From contig NZ_FQXP01000005.1 in NCBI RefSeq assembly GCF_900130005.1, forward strand, positions 304,244 through 368,243: DNA of 64,000 bases, written 5' to 3'. Positions 1 through 9,054 of the stretch are shown piece after piece. This DNA comes from Clostridium collagenovorans DSM 3089. GTDB taxonomy: Bacteria > Bacillota > Clostridia > Clostridiales > Clostridiaceae. Below the pieces are notes generated by a model. The model saw only the letters and a list, made by a program, of their open reading frames with translations. It searched no databases and was not told the origin of the DNA. A program made the position numbers and the translations under genes. Within the stretch, counting starts at the first letter, position 1. Every line of letters begins with the position of its first letter.

Positions 1-41
1 TAACAGCTTATATCTTTCTTAACTTTTGCTTAAATTTATTA

Positions 42-1109
42 CTATAAAAATTTTGAAAATGCTTCATCTTCCTTTAACTTATTAAATAAATCCTTTATTT
101 CTTGATCCTTAGATTTATCCATAACCAACATTACATCATCAGTATCTACTATTACTAAATCCTTTACTCCAAAGCCTATAATAAGTTTATTTTTAGCAAA
201 AACTGAGCATCCTTCCGATTGTTCCATAAAAGTTGTTCCTTTTACATTATTTCCGCGGAAATTTTTCAAAAATCTACCTAATGCAGCATAACTTCCTATA
301 TCATCCCATGCAAACTCACTTTTCACTACATATGCTCTTCTAGTTTTCTGCATTATACCGAAATCTACAGAAATACCATCTATTGCATTATACTGTTCCT
401 CTATAATCTCTTGCTCATTTTCTTCACCTAAGTTTCTATATATGGTCATAAGTCTACTGTGCATCTTAGGTAAATACCTTTCCATCTCTTTCAAGAAAGA
501 ATCCACTCTCCATACAAATATACCACTATTCCATAAATATTTTCCGCTAGTTAATAAATCCTTAGCAACTTCTAGATTGGGTTTTTCTAAAAATCTTTCC
601 ACCCTATAACTAGGAAGTTCTCCACCAATCTTCTCACCCATTTGAATATAACCATACCCAGTTTCAGGTCTAGTAGGATTTACTCCAATTGTAACTAATC
701 CCTTTCTTTTAGAAGCTATATCTGCAGCTTGCTGAATAGTTTGGTTAAATGCTTCATTATTACCCACATAATGATCTGAAGGTAATACTACCATAACAGC
801 ATTAGCATCCTTTTTTAATAACTTAACTGCAGAAAGCCCTATACAGGTTGCAGTTTCCTTATTGGACGGTTCTTGAAAAATATGCTCTTTCTCTAGTTCT
901 GGAACCTCATCACAAATTTTATCATAGTAACTTTTATTAGTAACTACATAAATATTTTCTTTGTCTACAAAGGGTTTTATTCTATCTACTGTACTTCTAA
1001 GAAAACTTTTTTCATCAATTATATTTAAAAACTGTTTTGGATTATCTGTTCTGGATAAAGGATATAACCTTGTACCTTTTCCACCTGCAAGTATCACAGC
1101 GTACAACAC
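42..1109 (-). CDS. manC: Mannose-1-phosphate guanylyltransferase-like nucleotidyltransferase
   Basis: A 355-residue sugar-1-phosphate nucleotidyltransferase, most like GDP-mannose pyrophosphorylase, which makes GDP-mannose from mannose-1-phosphate and GTP for surface glycans. The N-terminal pyrophosphorylase signature LAGGKGTRLYPLSR (about residues 7-20), FLEKP, WNSGIFVWR and the late FAWDDIGSY segment are all visible. The C-terminal phosphomannose isomerase cupin of bifunctional enzymes is absent, so this is the short monofunctional form. No glycan cluster is visible nearby; the neighbour upstream is an unrelated TPR protein behind a palindrome. The family call is firm; the exact sugar is inferred. 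Confidence 0.85.
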   Translation of the reverse strand: MLYAVILAGGKGTRLYPLSRTDNPKQFLNIIDEKSFLRSTVDRIKPFVDKENIYVVTNKSYYDKICDEVPELEKEHIFQEPSNKETATCIGLSAVKLLKKDANAVMVVLPSDHYVGNNEAFNQTIQQAADIASKRKGLVTIGVNPTRPETGYGYIQMGEKIGGELPSYRVERFLEKPNLEVAKDLLTSGKYLWNSGIFVWRVDSFLKEMERYLPKMHSRLMTIYRNLGEENEQEIIEEQYNAIDGISVDFGIMQKTRRAYVVKSEFAWDDIGSYAALGRFLKNFRGNNVKGTTFMEQSEGCSVFAKNKLIIGFGVKDLVIVDTDDVMLVMDKSKDQEIKDLFNKLKEDEAFSKFL

Positions 1110-1278
1110 TTATAAACACCTCAAATTAATTTCTATGTTTTATTATATTAACTTATTATGGAAAAAGTGCTAATTCTTCCTCAATTCCTTATATTGTGCT
1201 TGCAATCACATTTATTTTTTAAGCAAAACATATTTTTGATAATATTTAAAATTTATCTATAATAAGTAAAATTAAAAA

Positions 1279-1368
1279 TAACTGTAGCATTTAAAAATTC
1301 TCCTCAATATAATGTAAGTAAAAACCTTCTTTTCACCATATGTGGTAGTATTCTCTATGCTACAGTTA
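1279..1368 (-). terminator. Long-loop inverted repeat after the TPR gene
   Basis: Perfect 12-bp arms (TAACTGTAGCAT at 1279-1290, its complement at 1357-1368) flank a 66-nt loop, 10 bases beyond the stop of the TPR gene. On the minus strand the second arm runs into TTATTTTTAATTTTA, so it could terminate that gene. The loop is unusually long, and a small structured RNA is an alternative. Confidence 0.5.
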
Positions 1369-1378
1369 TCTTATAAGT

Positions 1379-2434
1379 TTATAATTGTTCTTTTATTTCT
1401 AGTAACTCCTCATCATCTGGACATATTTCCAAAGCCTTTTCTAAAATTTCAAGAGCTTCATCAAATTCTTCTAAATCGCAAAGTGCGAATATTTGAAGCT
1501 TAAACATCTCTATGACTAATTCTGCATCTACATCATAATTGTTTTCCATTATAGTTCTGAAGTAAGCCTTGCAGCTCTTCAAGGCATTTTCTATATCATC
1601 TATAGAGTAATATATATCAGCCATTAATGTATAAGTCCTTAAAGACTTTTTATCTAGCTTATTAGCTATATTTAAATTATGTAATGCCATATCATATTGA
1701 TTCATCAAATATAATACATATGCCTTTTCTTCATAGACCTCTCTTGAGTTAGGAAAAGTTAAAATTATCTTATTTAATATAGATATTATACCCATAAGAT
1801 TTTCTTCATCTAAAAGTTGTCTTGTAGTGAAAAAGCACTCTTCTAAGGAGGTAAACTGCAATTCACTTACCTTATCAAAATCATTTTCATCATATACTTT
1901 ATTGACTTTGTTAAATTTACCTTCTCTTATATAATCATCAATTATATTTTTGAATTCCTCTATTTCAACTGAGGAATTTTCTTCAGCTATTAGTGTATAT
2001 CCTAAATTATTTGCCTCAAAAATCTCCCTTAAGAAATTACAAGTTATCTTTCTATCCTCTTTAGATAATAAGACTGCATCCTTTGCTTTTACTTCTATAT
2101 TATAAAATCTAGAATTTTGCTCAATGTACTCACTGAAAACAGTTGCATCGCTATACCAACCTACAAGTTCCATATTAGAAGTTTTGTGATTTTCTGCAAC
2201 CCATATAACCCTTACATTTTCTTCATCTTCAACTGCTAGAGGCAATAATTCGCCATCTTCTAATTTAGTAGCTGCAAATCCATAGTAATTATTATTTATA
2301 TTCAAAAAATTTTCTTTCTCAAAGGACTCTTCTATATCTCCAAAGTATTTATGAACAATTGAATTCACCTTGTCATCTTCCTTGCTTCCCGTGTAATCCG
2401 TCATCCATGCAATCTGGCAAATTAAAGTTTTCAT
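1379..2434 (-). CDS. TPR-repeat protein with an uncharacterised N-terminal domain
   Basis: A 351-residue soluble protein without signal peptide. Residues 1-150 open with MKTLICQIAWMTDY and hold conserved aromatic/Gly motifs (NNNYYGFAATK, VGWYSDATVF). From memory they recall the N-terminal region found in some HNH/restriction-associated proteins, but I see no HNH or catalytic motif. Residues from about 205 to the end are tetratricopeptide-type helical repeats (MNQYDMALHNLNIANKLDK, LEEFDEALEILEKALEICP), a protein-binding scaffold. The ribosome site GGGAGG precedes the ATG. No operon partner on this strand. The function is unknown; a sensing or adaptor role is a guess. Confidence 0.75.
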   Translation of the reverse strand: MKTLICQIAWMTDYTGSKEDDKVNSIVHKYFGDIEESFEKENFLNINNNYYGFAATKLEDGELLPLAVEDEENVRVIWVAENHKTSNMELVGWYSDATVFSEYIEQNSRFYNIEVKAKDAVLLSKEDRKITCNFLREIFEANNLGYTLIAEENSSVEIEEFKNIIDDYIREGKFNKVNKVYDENDFDKVSELQFTSLEECFFTTRQLLDEENLMGIISILNKIILTFPNSREVYEEKAYVLYLMNQYDMALHNLNIANKLDKKSLRTYTLMADIYYSIDDIENALKSCKAYFRTIMENNYDVDAELVIEMFKLQIFALCDLEEFDEALEILEKALEICPDDEELLEIKEQL

Positions 2435-2937
2435 ATTAGTTTCCTCCCAAAATCCTAACTTATATATCTTTTCTTCTTAATTATTCTACTACAATGTATA
2501 GGTTATAATAAATACCGCTTCTCTATTCAGAACTAATGCTTCTCCTAGAATAACTATAAAGTTTAATAACACTATAGAGTATTAATTATAATCTATATAC
2601 TTACTTTTAAAAGTTAATATATGATTCAATTATATCTTATACAAGTAACACTATCTACATTCACTACTTTTTTAAGATAATTAATGATAAATATCTATAC
2701 TTAAACTTAAAATAATTTTACATATTTATAAAACTTAAAGCCATACTAGTATTATAATCCCTAAATACTCCTTAAGACTTACTCAAATTCTTAATAGTAA
2801 TGTTTACCGTAAAGATAAACCTTATCTATTAGCGTCCATTAAACAACTCCTAAACAAAAGAGAATTTCTCTTTTGGGTGCTGAAATAATTTCAGCACCTT
2901 TTTTATTCTCTTTATAGTTTTACTATAAACTTTATAT
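2435..2937. other. Non-coding gap with a possible small RNA end
   Basis: No supported gene. The stretch is AT-rich. Near its right end (2857-2898) two hairpins lie side by side, AAAAGAG/CTCTTTT and GGTGCTGAAAT/ATTTCAGCACC. The second is followed by a clean T run only on the plus strand, although no plus-strand gene precedes it. TATAAT at about 2753 could be a plus-strand -10 box, but I see no convincing -35. The hairpins may also end the minus-strand exporter gene. Confidence 0.4.
2876..2905 (+). terminator. Hairpin with plus-strand T tract
   Basis: GGTGCTGAAAT/ATTTCAGCACC, an 11-bp stem with a 1-nt centre, followed by TTTTTT on the plus strand. It lies 30-60 bases past the stop of the minus-strand exporter, so it may act in both directions. 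In the minus direction the T tract is replaced by a second hairpin (2857-2875). Confidence 0.6.
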
Positions 2938-3837
2938 CTATATATCCTCTATATTTATTTTCTCTTCCTTACAGCTATCCTCATTTTTTGAATTCTTCTT
3001 ACTATCCAAGTAAACCATTACACTAGCTGCTATAATGAATATGGATCCTAAAACACTTAACATATCTGGAATTTCCCTAAAGAATATATACCCAACACCT
3101 ATAGCAAAAATTATATTAGAATAAATATAAATAGAAACCTCTGATGCTGGAGCATATTTATATGAAAGTGTCATAGTTATCTGTGCAATTCCATAACTAA
3201 CCCCAATTAAAATAAGCATTAGCCATTGATATGGATTAGGTGCTATATAATTAGTAATAGCAAATGGTATGCTAAAAATTACAGATACAACAGCAAAGTA
3301 AAACACAGTGGTATTACTATCTTCCTTATCCCCAAGTACCCTAAGCAAGGTATATGCAAATCCTGAAAAAATAGCTGATATTATTCCAGATAAAGCAGGT
3401 ACTATCTCTAAATTAAAGCTAGGCCTTACCACTAATAAAGTACCTATAAACACAATTATAAGTGCCGGAATCTGAATCTTACTTATCTTTTCTTTCAAAT
3501 AGAAATATGCGCAAATCGTTACAATAAAAGGTGACAACCTTCCTAAAATTGATGAATCAGCTATTGTTAAATGAGCTATAGCATAAAAATTAGTTACCAC
3601 AGCTATATAGCCCCAAAATGATCTAGCAAATAAATACTTTTGATGTTCTCTTTTTCCAAAATAACTTAATTTATTTTTATAAATCACAAACCATGTCATT
3701 ATCAGCATAACTACATTTGTTATTAAGACTCTCTGAAATATTGGTATTCCCCCTGCCAATTTAACAAAAGCATTCATAAATGCATAGGCTAAAGCCGATA
3801 ACAGCATAAAAAATATAGCCTTCCCCTTATTATCCAT
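2938..3837 (-). CDS. EamA/DMT-superfamily transporter
   Basis: A 299-residue inner-membrane protein with about ten hydrophobic segments arranged as two repeats of five, the pattern of the EamA (RhaT/DMT) family, whose members export metabolites or amino acids. It begins MDNKGKAIFFMLLSALAYAFMNA, with a typical first helix right after a short charged N terminus, and ends in a charged cytoplasmic tail (SKKNSKNEDSCKEEK). GGAGGGG sits 6 bases before the ATG. Monocistronic as far as can be seen. The substrate cannot be predicted. A second, unrelated EamA protein lies at 35028-35948. Confidence 0.85.
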   Translation of the reverse strand: MDNKGKAIFFMLLSALAYAFMNAFVKLAGGIPIFQRVLITNVVMLIMTWFVIYKNKLSYFGKREHQKYLFARSFWGYIAVVTNFYAIAHLTIADSSILGRLSPFIVTICAYFYLKEKISKIQIPALIIVFIGTLLVVRPSFNLEIVPALSGIISAIFSGFAYTLLRVLGDKEDSNTTVFYFAVVSVIFSIPFAITNYIAPNPYQWLMLILIGVSYGIAQITMTLSYKYAPASEVSIYIYSNIIFAIGVGYIFFREIPDMLSVLGSIFIIAASVMVYLDSKKNSKNEDSCKEEKINIEDI

Positions 3838-4120
3838 ATTGCCCCTCCTATAAATAAGATATTTTAATGTAAGCCTATATAGTTTTATACTATATAAAAT
3901 TCATTATTATTCGTATAATTATTACTAAAAATAAGGAAATTTAAATCTTATAAAGAAACTTTATCCACGTACTATACTGTAATTATGACATTATAGCATA
4001 AACTATGTCTATACCTTTATTTAAAAACCTATACTTTATATGTTTATTACTAACAAATAAACTCTAATATAAAATAAAAAGCATTAAAGTTTAACCCTCT
4101 AAACTTCAATGCTAAAAAAA

Positions 4121-4507
4121 CTATATTTCTATATCCTCAATAGACTTGTTTACACTACTAACAAACTCTAATCCATCATCAATACATTTTCCCTTAGATA
4201 TCATTAGCAATGCAAAATCATCATATTCTTCTTGTTTTTCTTCTATGTCTTCAAGTATTTCTTTTTTATGTTTTCCACTTACTCTTCTTTGAAAAATAGA
4301 AAATAATTCTTCTTTAAAATACTTAGCGGTTATAATAGGCATTGTTGATAATACCTGAAACCCTTTGTGAATTGCTTCTCTTACACCTTCTAAGTCATAC
4401 TTAAAATAATACTTATCCCTATCTTTTCTATTTAATTCTCCTATGGTTATAGATTCATCTTCCGAAAGTCTCCATACCAAATATAATGTTTCTATGTTAC
4501 CATCCAT
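4121..4507 (-). CDS. Hypothetical protein, 128 aa
   Basis: A 128-residue soluble protein of unknown function. I chose the ATG at 4507 (MDGNIETLYLVWRL), which has AAGGTGG about 8 bases upstream; 14 further codons open 5' lack a ribosome site. The N-terminal half looks like a small beta-rich fold (LYLVWRL, ITIGELNR, KYYFKY), followed by charged helices (KKEILEDIEEKQEEYDDF). No catalytic motif is recognised. The tone of the first 50 residues recalls short regulatory domains attached to HipA or HIRAN proteins, but this is only an impression. It stands alone between the exporter and ileS. Confidence 0.6.
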   Translation of the reverse strand: MDGNIETLYLVWRLSEDESITIGELNRKDRDKYYFKYDLEGVREAIHKGFQVLSTMPIITAKYFKEELFSIFQRRVSGKHKKEILEDIEEKQEEYDDFALLMISKGKCIDDGLEFVSSVNKSIEDIEI

Positions 4508-4628
4508 AAACTTCACCCACCTTCTACCTCTATATAACATTATTAACATACTCTATAATAATTATTATGTGTGAGCTTACACTTTTATAAGTAAATTTTC
4601 TGCTAATAAAACCTTTAACCTCTTTTAT

Positions 4629-4665
4629 AAACTGAAAATAAGGCTTTAGCCTGTGCTAAAGCCTT
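4629..4665 (-). terminator. Terminator after ileS
   Basis: AAGGCTTTAG/CTAAAGCCTT palindrome just beyond the ileS stop (inner sequence CCTGTG). On the minus strand it is followed by ATTTTCAG, a weak T tract. Probably ends the ileS transcript. Confidence 0.55.
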
Positions 4666-4676
4666 ACTTTAATTTA

Positions 4677-7600
4677 TTACTTAACTACTTCTACAGCTAA
4701 TTTTAACTCTTCACCATTTATCTTGAACTCTGTATATTCTTTTTCTTCATTAAACTTAATTTCTACAGTTAATGTATCTCTCTTAATAGTATCTTCGTAC
4801 TTTCTTATAACAGCTTCAAGCATTTCATTTCCTGTAACATATAAGTTGATTTTGTCTGCAACTTCAAAACCACTTTCTTTTCTCATGTTTTGAACTTTAC
4901 TTAAGATCTCTCTTATATGTCCTTCTTCTCTTAATATTTCAGTTATAGTTGTATCTAATAATACACCTATCTCACCTTCACCTGCAAAGGCATATCCCTC
5001 TAGACCATTCATGTTTATTAATAATGACTCTTTATTCAACTCTATATCATTACCTTCAACATTTATATTTACAGCTCCACCATTATTTACAGTTTGAGCT
5101 AATTGCATTTGATCCATTTCCCCAATAGCTTTTCTTATTTGAGGAATAAATTTACCATAAGCTCTTCCTAATACCGGTAGATTAGGTTTTATTTCAAAGT
5201 TAACAAATTTAGAAACGTCAGCTCCAAATTCTATAGCTTTTATATTTAACTCATCTTTGATTATATCTCCATAGTATTCTGGTATAACCTTAGTTGATAA
5301 TAACATCTTAGAAAGTGGCTGTCTGTTTTTTATGTTAGCTGCATTTCTTGCAGATCTACCTAACTTAACAACTTTGTAAGCTAAGTTCATTTCTTTTTCT
5401 AACTCAACATTAATAGCCTCTTCGTCAACCTCTGGCCACTTACATAAGTGAATACTATTTTCTGCATCCTTATCTAAATTAACAACTAAGTTTTGATAGA
5501 TCTCTTCAGTTACAAATGGCACAAATGGAGATGCAATCTTAACTAAATCTACTAACACTCTATATAATGTAGTGTAAGCACCTATCTTATCATCGCTTAG
5601 TTCTTCAGACCAGAATCTAGCTCTATTACGTCTTACATACCAGTTAGATAACTCATCTACAAAGTCCTCTATACATAAAGCTGCTTGAGTTATATCATAT
5701 TTATCTAATAACTCTTGAACATTTTTATTTAGAGAGTTTAATCTAGACATCATCCACTTATCCATTACATTTTCTGATTTAAAATTCTTGTAATCTGTTG
5801 GATTAAAGTTATCTAAATCAGCATATAACACATAGAAAGAGTAAACATTCCATAATGTACTTAAGAACTTTCTTTGAGTTTCTGCAACATCATCCTCAGA
5901 GAATCTAGTTGGTAACCATGGTGCACTAGCTGTGTAGAAATGCCATCTTGTAGCATCTGCTCCTTGGTTTTCAAGTACTGTAAATGGATCTACAACGTTA
6001 CCTTTATGCTTAGACATTTTTATACCTTTTTTATCAAGAACGTGACCTAAAACTATACAGTTTTCAAAAGGAGCTGTTCCAAATAAAGCATTTGAAATCG
6101 CTTGTAATGTATAGAACCATCCTCTTGTTTGGTCGACAGCTTCTGATATAAATTGAGCTGGTAAATTTTTCTCTACTAACTCTTTATTTTCAAAAGGATA
6201 ATGATGTTGAGCAAATGGCATTGATCCTGAGTCGAACCAACAGTCTATAACTTCCTTAGTTCTATGCATTTCTTTTCCACACTTCTCACATTTTAATTCT
6301 ACATTATCAATGTAAGGTTTGTGTAACTCTATTCCTTTAGCCTTAGCAGCATCCATCGCCTTTTGCTCTAATTCTTCTCTGCTTCCAATACACTCTTTAT
6401 GACCACATTCACATTCCCAGATTGGAAGTGGTGTACCCCAGTATCTATCTCTACTAATACCCCAATCAATATTATTTTCTAAGAATTTACCCATTCTTCC
6501 TGTTCTAATATTGTCTGGTAACCAGTTGATTTTATTGTTGTTTTCAATCATTTTTTCTTTATATGCTGTAGTTCTTACAAACCAACTATCCTTTGGATAG
6601 TATAAAAGTGGTGTATCACATCTCCAACAGTGTGGGTATGAGTGAGTAAACTTCTCTGATTTATAAAGCATATTATTTTCTTTCATAAAGTCTATGATCT
6701 TAGGGTCAGCTTTTTTAACAAACATACCTTTCCAAGGTTCAACAGATTCTACAAAGTTACCTGCTTTATCAACTAAGTTGATTAATGGAAGATTGTTTTG
6801 TTTACAAACTCTATTATCATCATCTCCATAAGCTGGTGCTGTATGAACTACCCCTGTACCATCACTTAATGTTACAAAGTCTCCATGTATAATATAGAAG
6901 GCTTTTTCTTCTGGAGTTTCAAATTTAAATAATTGCTCATATTCTAAACCTAAAAGTTCTTCACCTTTAAATTCTTTTAAAATTGTGTATTCACCTTCAA
7001 GTACTGAAGCACATAATTCTTTAGCTAAGATATAAACTTCATCATTTTGTGAAACTTCAACATAATCATAAGCTTTATTTATAGTTAAAGCAACGTTACT
7101 TGGTAATGTCCAAGGAGTTGTTGTCCAAGCTAATATATATTTATTATCTTGCCCTTTTACCTTAAACTTAACAATTGCTGTAGCTTCTTTTACATCCTTA
7201 TATCCTTGAGCAACTTCGTGAGAAGATAAAGCTGTTCCACATCTAGGACAGTAAGGCATGATTTTATGTCCTTGGAATAATAAATCCTTATCCCACATTT
7301 GTTTTAATGCCCACCAAACTGACTCTATATAATTATCATGATAAGTTACATATGGGTTATCCATGTCTACCCAGTATCCCATCATCTCAGACATTTCTTT
7401 CCACTGACTAGTATATTTAAATACACTATCCTTACATTTTTTTACGAATTTCTCTACACCATATTCTTCAATTTGTTCTTTACCTGAAATTCCAAGTTCC
7501 TTTTCTACCTCTAACTCAACAGGAAGACCATGAGTATCCCATCCAGCTTTTCTTAAAACCTGATACCCCTTCATAACCTTATATCTTGGTATTATGTCCT

Positions 7601-7793
7601 TCATAACTCTTGTTAAAACGTGTCCAACGTGTGGTTTACCATTAGCCGTTGGAGGTCCGTCATAAAATGTGAAATACTCACCATCTTTATTTAGGTCAAA
7701 GTTTTTTTGAATAATGTCATGCTCATTCCAAAACTTAGCTACTTCTTTTTCTCTTTGAGCAAAACTTTTTGTAGAATCAATCTTATTGTACAT
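4677..7793 (-). CDS. ileS: Isoleucyl-tRNA synthetase, type 2 (eukaryote-like)
   Basis: Class I aminoacyl-tRNA synthetase charging tRNA-Ile, about 1038 residues from the chosen ATG at 7793 (MYNKIDSTKSF), which has AAAGGAG just upstream; an in-frame ATG 18 bases 5' overlaps that ribosome site. GPPTANGKPHVGH carries the HIGH motif and KMSKHKGN the KMSKS motif with His as last residue. Several Cys pairs (CPRCG, CWRCD, CECGHKEC, CEKCG) suggest zinc sites. DTHGLPVELEVEKELGI and the overall length place it in the type 2, eukaryote-like clade. That clade is known for low sensitivity to mupirocin; this is family knowledge, not shown here. A T-box leader precedes it. Confidence 0.95.
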   Translation of the reverse strand: MYNKIDSTKSFAQREKEVAKFWNEHDIIQKNFDLNKDGEYFTFYDGPPTANGKPHVGHVLTRVMKDIIPRYKVMKGYQVLRKAGWDTHGLPVELEVEKELGISGKEQIEEYGVEKFVKKCKDSVFKYTSQWKEMSEMMGYWVDMDNPYVTYHDNYIESVWWALKQMWDKDLLFQGHKIMPYCPRCGTALSSHEVAQGYKDVKEATAIVKFKVKGQDNKYILAWTTTPWTLPSNVALTINKAYDYVEVSQNDEVYILAKELCASVLEGEYTILKEFKGEELLGLEYEQLFKFETPEEKAFYIIHGDFVTLSDGTGVVHTAPAYGDDDNRVCKQNNLPLINLVDKAGNFVESVEPWKGMFVKKADPKIIDFMKENNMLYKSEKFTHSYPHCWRCDTPLLYYPKDSWFVRTTAYKEKMIENNNKINWLPDNIRTGRMGKFLENNIDWGISRDRYWGTPLPIWECECGHKECIGSREELEQKAMDAAKAKGIELHKPYIDNVELKCEKCGKEMHRTKEVIDCWFDSGSMPFAQHHYPFENKELVEKNLPAQFISEAVDQTRGWFYTLQAISNALFGTAPFENCIVLGHVLDKKGIKMSKHKGNVVDPFTVLENQGADATRWHFYTASAPWLPTRFSEDDVAETQRKFLSTLWNVYSFYVLYADLDNFNPTDYKNFKSENVMDKWMMSRLNSLNKNVQELLDKYDITQAALCIEDFVDELSNWYVRRNRARFWSEELSDDKIGAYTTLYRVLVDLVKIASPFVPFVTEEIYQNLVVNLDKDAENSIHLCKWPEVDEEAINVELEKEMNLAYKVVKLGRSARNAANIKNRQPLSKMLLSTKVIPEYYGDIIKDELNIKAIEFGADVSKFVNFEIKPNLPVLGRAYGKFIPQIRKAIGEMDQMQLAQTVNNGGAVNINVEGNDIELNKESLLINMNGLEGYAFAGEGEIGVLLDTTITEILREEGHIREILSKVQNMRKESGFEVADKINLYVTGNEMLEAVIRKYEDTIKRDTLTVEIKFNEEKEYTEFKINGEELKLAVEVVK

Positions 7794-8040
7794 TATAACT
7801 TCTCCTTTCATATATTAATGCTTATTTTAAGTTCCCTCTAATCTTAAAGTAAAATCTATATAAAATAATTTTCTCATATAACCGCAAGAGTATATTAAAT
7901 CCTCAATTATATTTTTTCTACTAATATATACAGATAAATACTTTTCTTTATAAATAAAATTAGAGTTTCCATATAACACTAGTTAAGATTTATTTATATA
8001 ATACACATTTATACATGTATTTATAATACAACATAAAATA

Positions 8041-8338
8041 AAAAAACTTCGTCCTAAAATAGGACGAAGTCTATAATCTTCGCTATACCACCTATGGTAA
8101 AAATTCTTCAAGTACTCAATAAAAATTATTTTTATACTCTATCCTTTAACGCAGAATTACGTATGACCTACTCATTACTTTTCAATCATAAGCTCATAGG
8201 TGATTTTCATTAATTCTTCACTGTAAACTCACACCAACCGTTCACTCTCTGAAAGCTTTGATATTAATTACTCTTCCTAATCAACGCCACTAAACTTAGT
8301 GTATTAATCTTTTTATTAAATTACTCTATAATTTAATT
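8041..8338 (-). promoter_or_regulatory. T-box leader of ileS (isoleucine specific)
   Basis: On the minus strand the leader starts near 8338. It contains AGAGAGTGAACGGTTGG (stem I area), a probable specifier ATC (8202-8204, in GAAAATCACC) and the T-box signature AGGTGGTATAGCG (around 8084-8097). It ends in a terminator, ACTTCGTCC/GGACGAAGT plus T run (8041-8070). Uncharged tRNA-Ile should stabilise the antiterminator and allow ileS expression. Confidence 0.92.
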
Positions 8339-8344
8339 TCTTTC

Positions 8345-8373
8345 ATTATATTACAGTAAATTACCCTTGTCAA
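8345..8373 (-). promoter_or_regulatory. ileS promoter
   Basis: Textbook sigma-A promoter on the minus strand: TTGACA (8368-8373), 17-bp spacer, TATAAT (8345-8350), placing the transcript start about 8338 at the head of the T-box leader. Confidence 0.85.
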
Positions 8374-8391
8374 ACCATAAACTCTGTAAAT

Positions 8392-8422
8392 AAAAAAAAG
8401 GTGAACTTCGTTAAAAGTTCAC
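8392..8422 (-). terminator. Terminator upstream of the ileS promoter
   Basis: GTGAACTT/AAGTTCAC 8-bp stem with 6-nt loop, followed by CTTTTTTTT on the minus strand. It insulates ileS from the small gene at 8518-8682. Confidence 0.85.
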
Positions 8423-8517
8423 AAAAACGGTTATTAATTTTAGGGGTAAATATATATATTTAATAAGTATCAGCCTTTTTCAAGGCATTTACTTACTTAC
8501 CTGCATATTTATTGATT

Positions 8518-8682
8518 TTATTCTTCAACTATATATGTAAAAGTGTATCCAGAAGTATGCTGCTCTATATGCTTTTTAGTTGTCTTTATTTTTTCATCTT
8601 TATTTCTATTTTCAAATTTATTTAAGTTAAAATAATGGTTAAAATCTGCTATTCGTATATCTATTTCGTCAAAAGCAATCAC
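8518..8682 (-). CDS. Small hypothetical protein, 54 aa
   Basis: A 54-codon gene read from the sequence: GTG start at 8682, preceded by GGAGGGG with 6-base spacing, stop TAA at 8518-8520, then a strong terminator at 8392-8422. The product starts MIAFDEIDIRIADFNHYF and ends SGYTFTYIVEE. It is soluble, charged in the middle (KFENRNKDEKIKTTKK) and without cysteines or a membrane segment. No family is recognised. It is the nearest gene upstream of the peptide-signalling regulator, transcribed away from it, and its promoter side faces the operator at 8916-8938, so co-regulation is possible but unproven. Confidence 0.6.
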   Translation of the reverse strand: MIAFDEIDIRIADFNHYFNLNKFENRNKDEKIKTTKKHIEQHTSGYTFTYIVEE

Positions 8683-8915
8683 TTCTTTCCCCTCCTTCTA
8701 CCAAATTTCTATATAGTTCTCTTAAACTTAATTCCGAACCTTTCAAGCTTAATTCTCTTGAACTATCTGTTAATCTCTTCTGTAATTATATTTTAAGTCT
8801 TTATTTCAAATTAGTAAAATCCCTTAAATAACCCAAATTTAATAAAATATCTTTGTTATCCTCTATTATTCAAGCTTTTTGCCTTTATTGCAGCCACACG
8901 GTTTTTTTTTTATGT

Positions 8916-8938
8916 AAATGTTACTTACAACAACATAT
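8916..8938. promoter_or_regulatory. Palindromic operator at the regulator promoter
   Basis: AAATGTT-N9-AACATAT, matching 20 of 23 positions with the site at 11229-11251 in front of the repeat-peptide precursor. It ends at the expected -35 position of the regulator's own promoter. It is probably a binding site of the 421-aa HTH regulator; that link is inference from the two matching placements. Confidence 0.7.
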
Positions 8939-8964
8939 ACTTTTAAACTTTGCCGTGATATAAT
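8936..8964 (+). promoter_or_regulatory. Promoter of the HTH-TPR regulator gene
   Basis: Extended -10 TGATATAAT (TATAAT at 8959-8964). The -35 region 17 bp upstream (8936-8941) reads TATACT, a poor match, and is overlapped by the operator. An activator-dependent or autoregulated promoter is likely. Confidence 0.55.
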
Positions 8965-9054
8965 TATTTTATAGTTATTTTTTAAAGTTTTTTTATTTTT
9001 TGGAAAGTTAAATTTTTCAACAATTTTCGTTATAGAAAGGAGGACATAAATATA

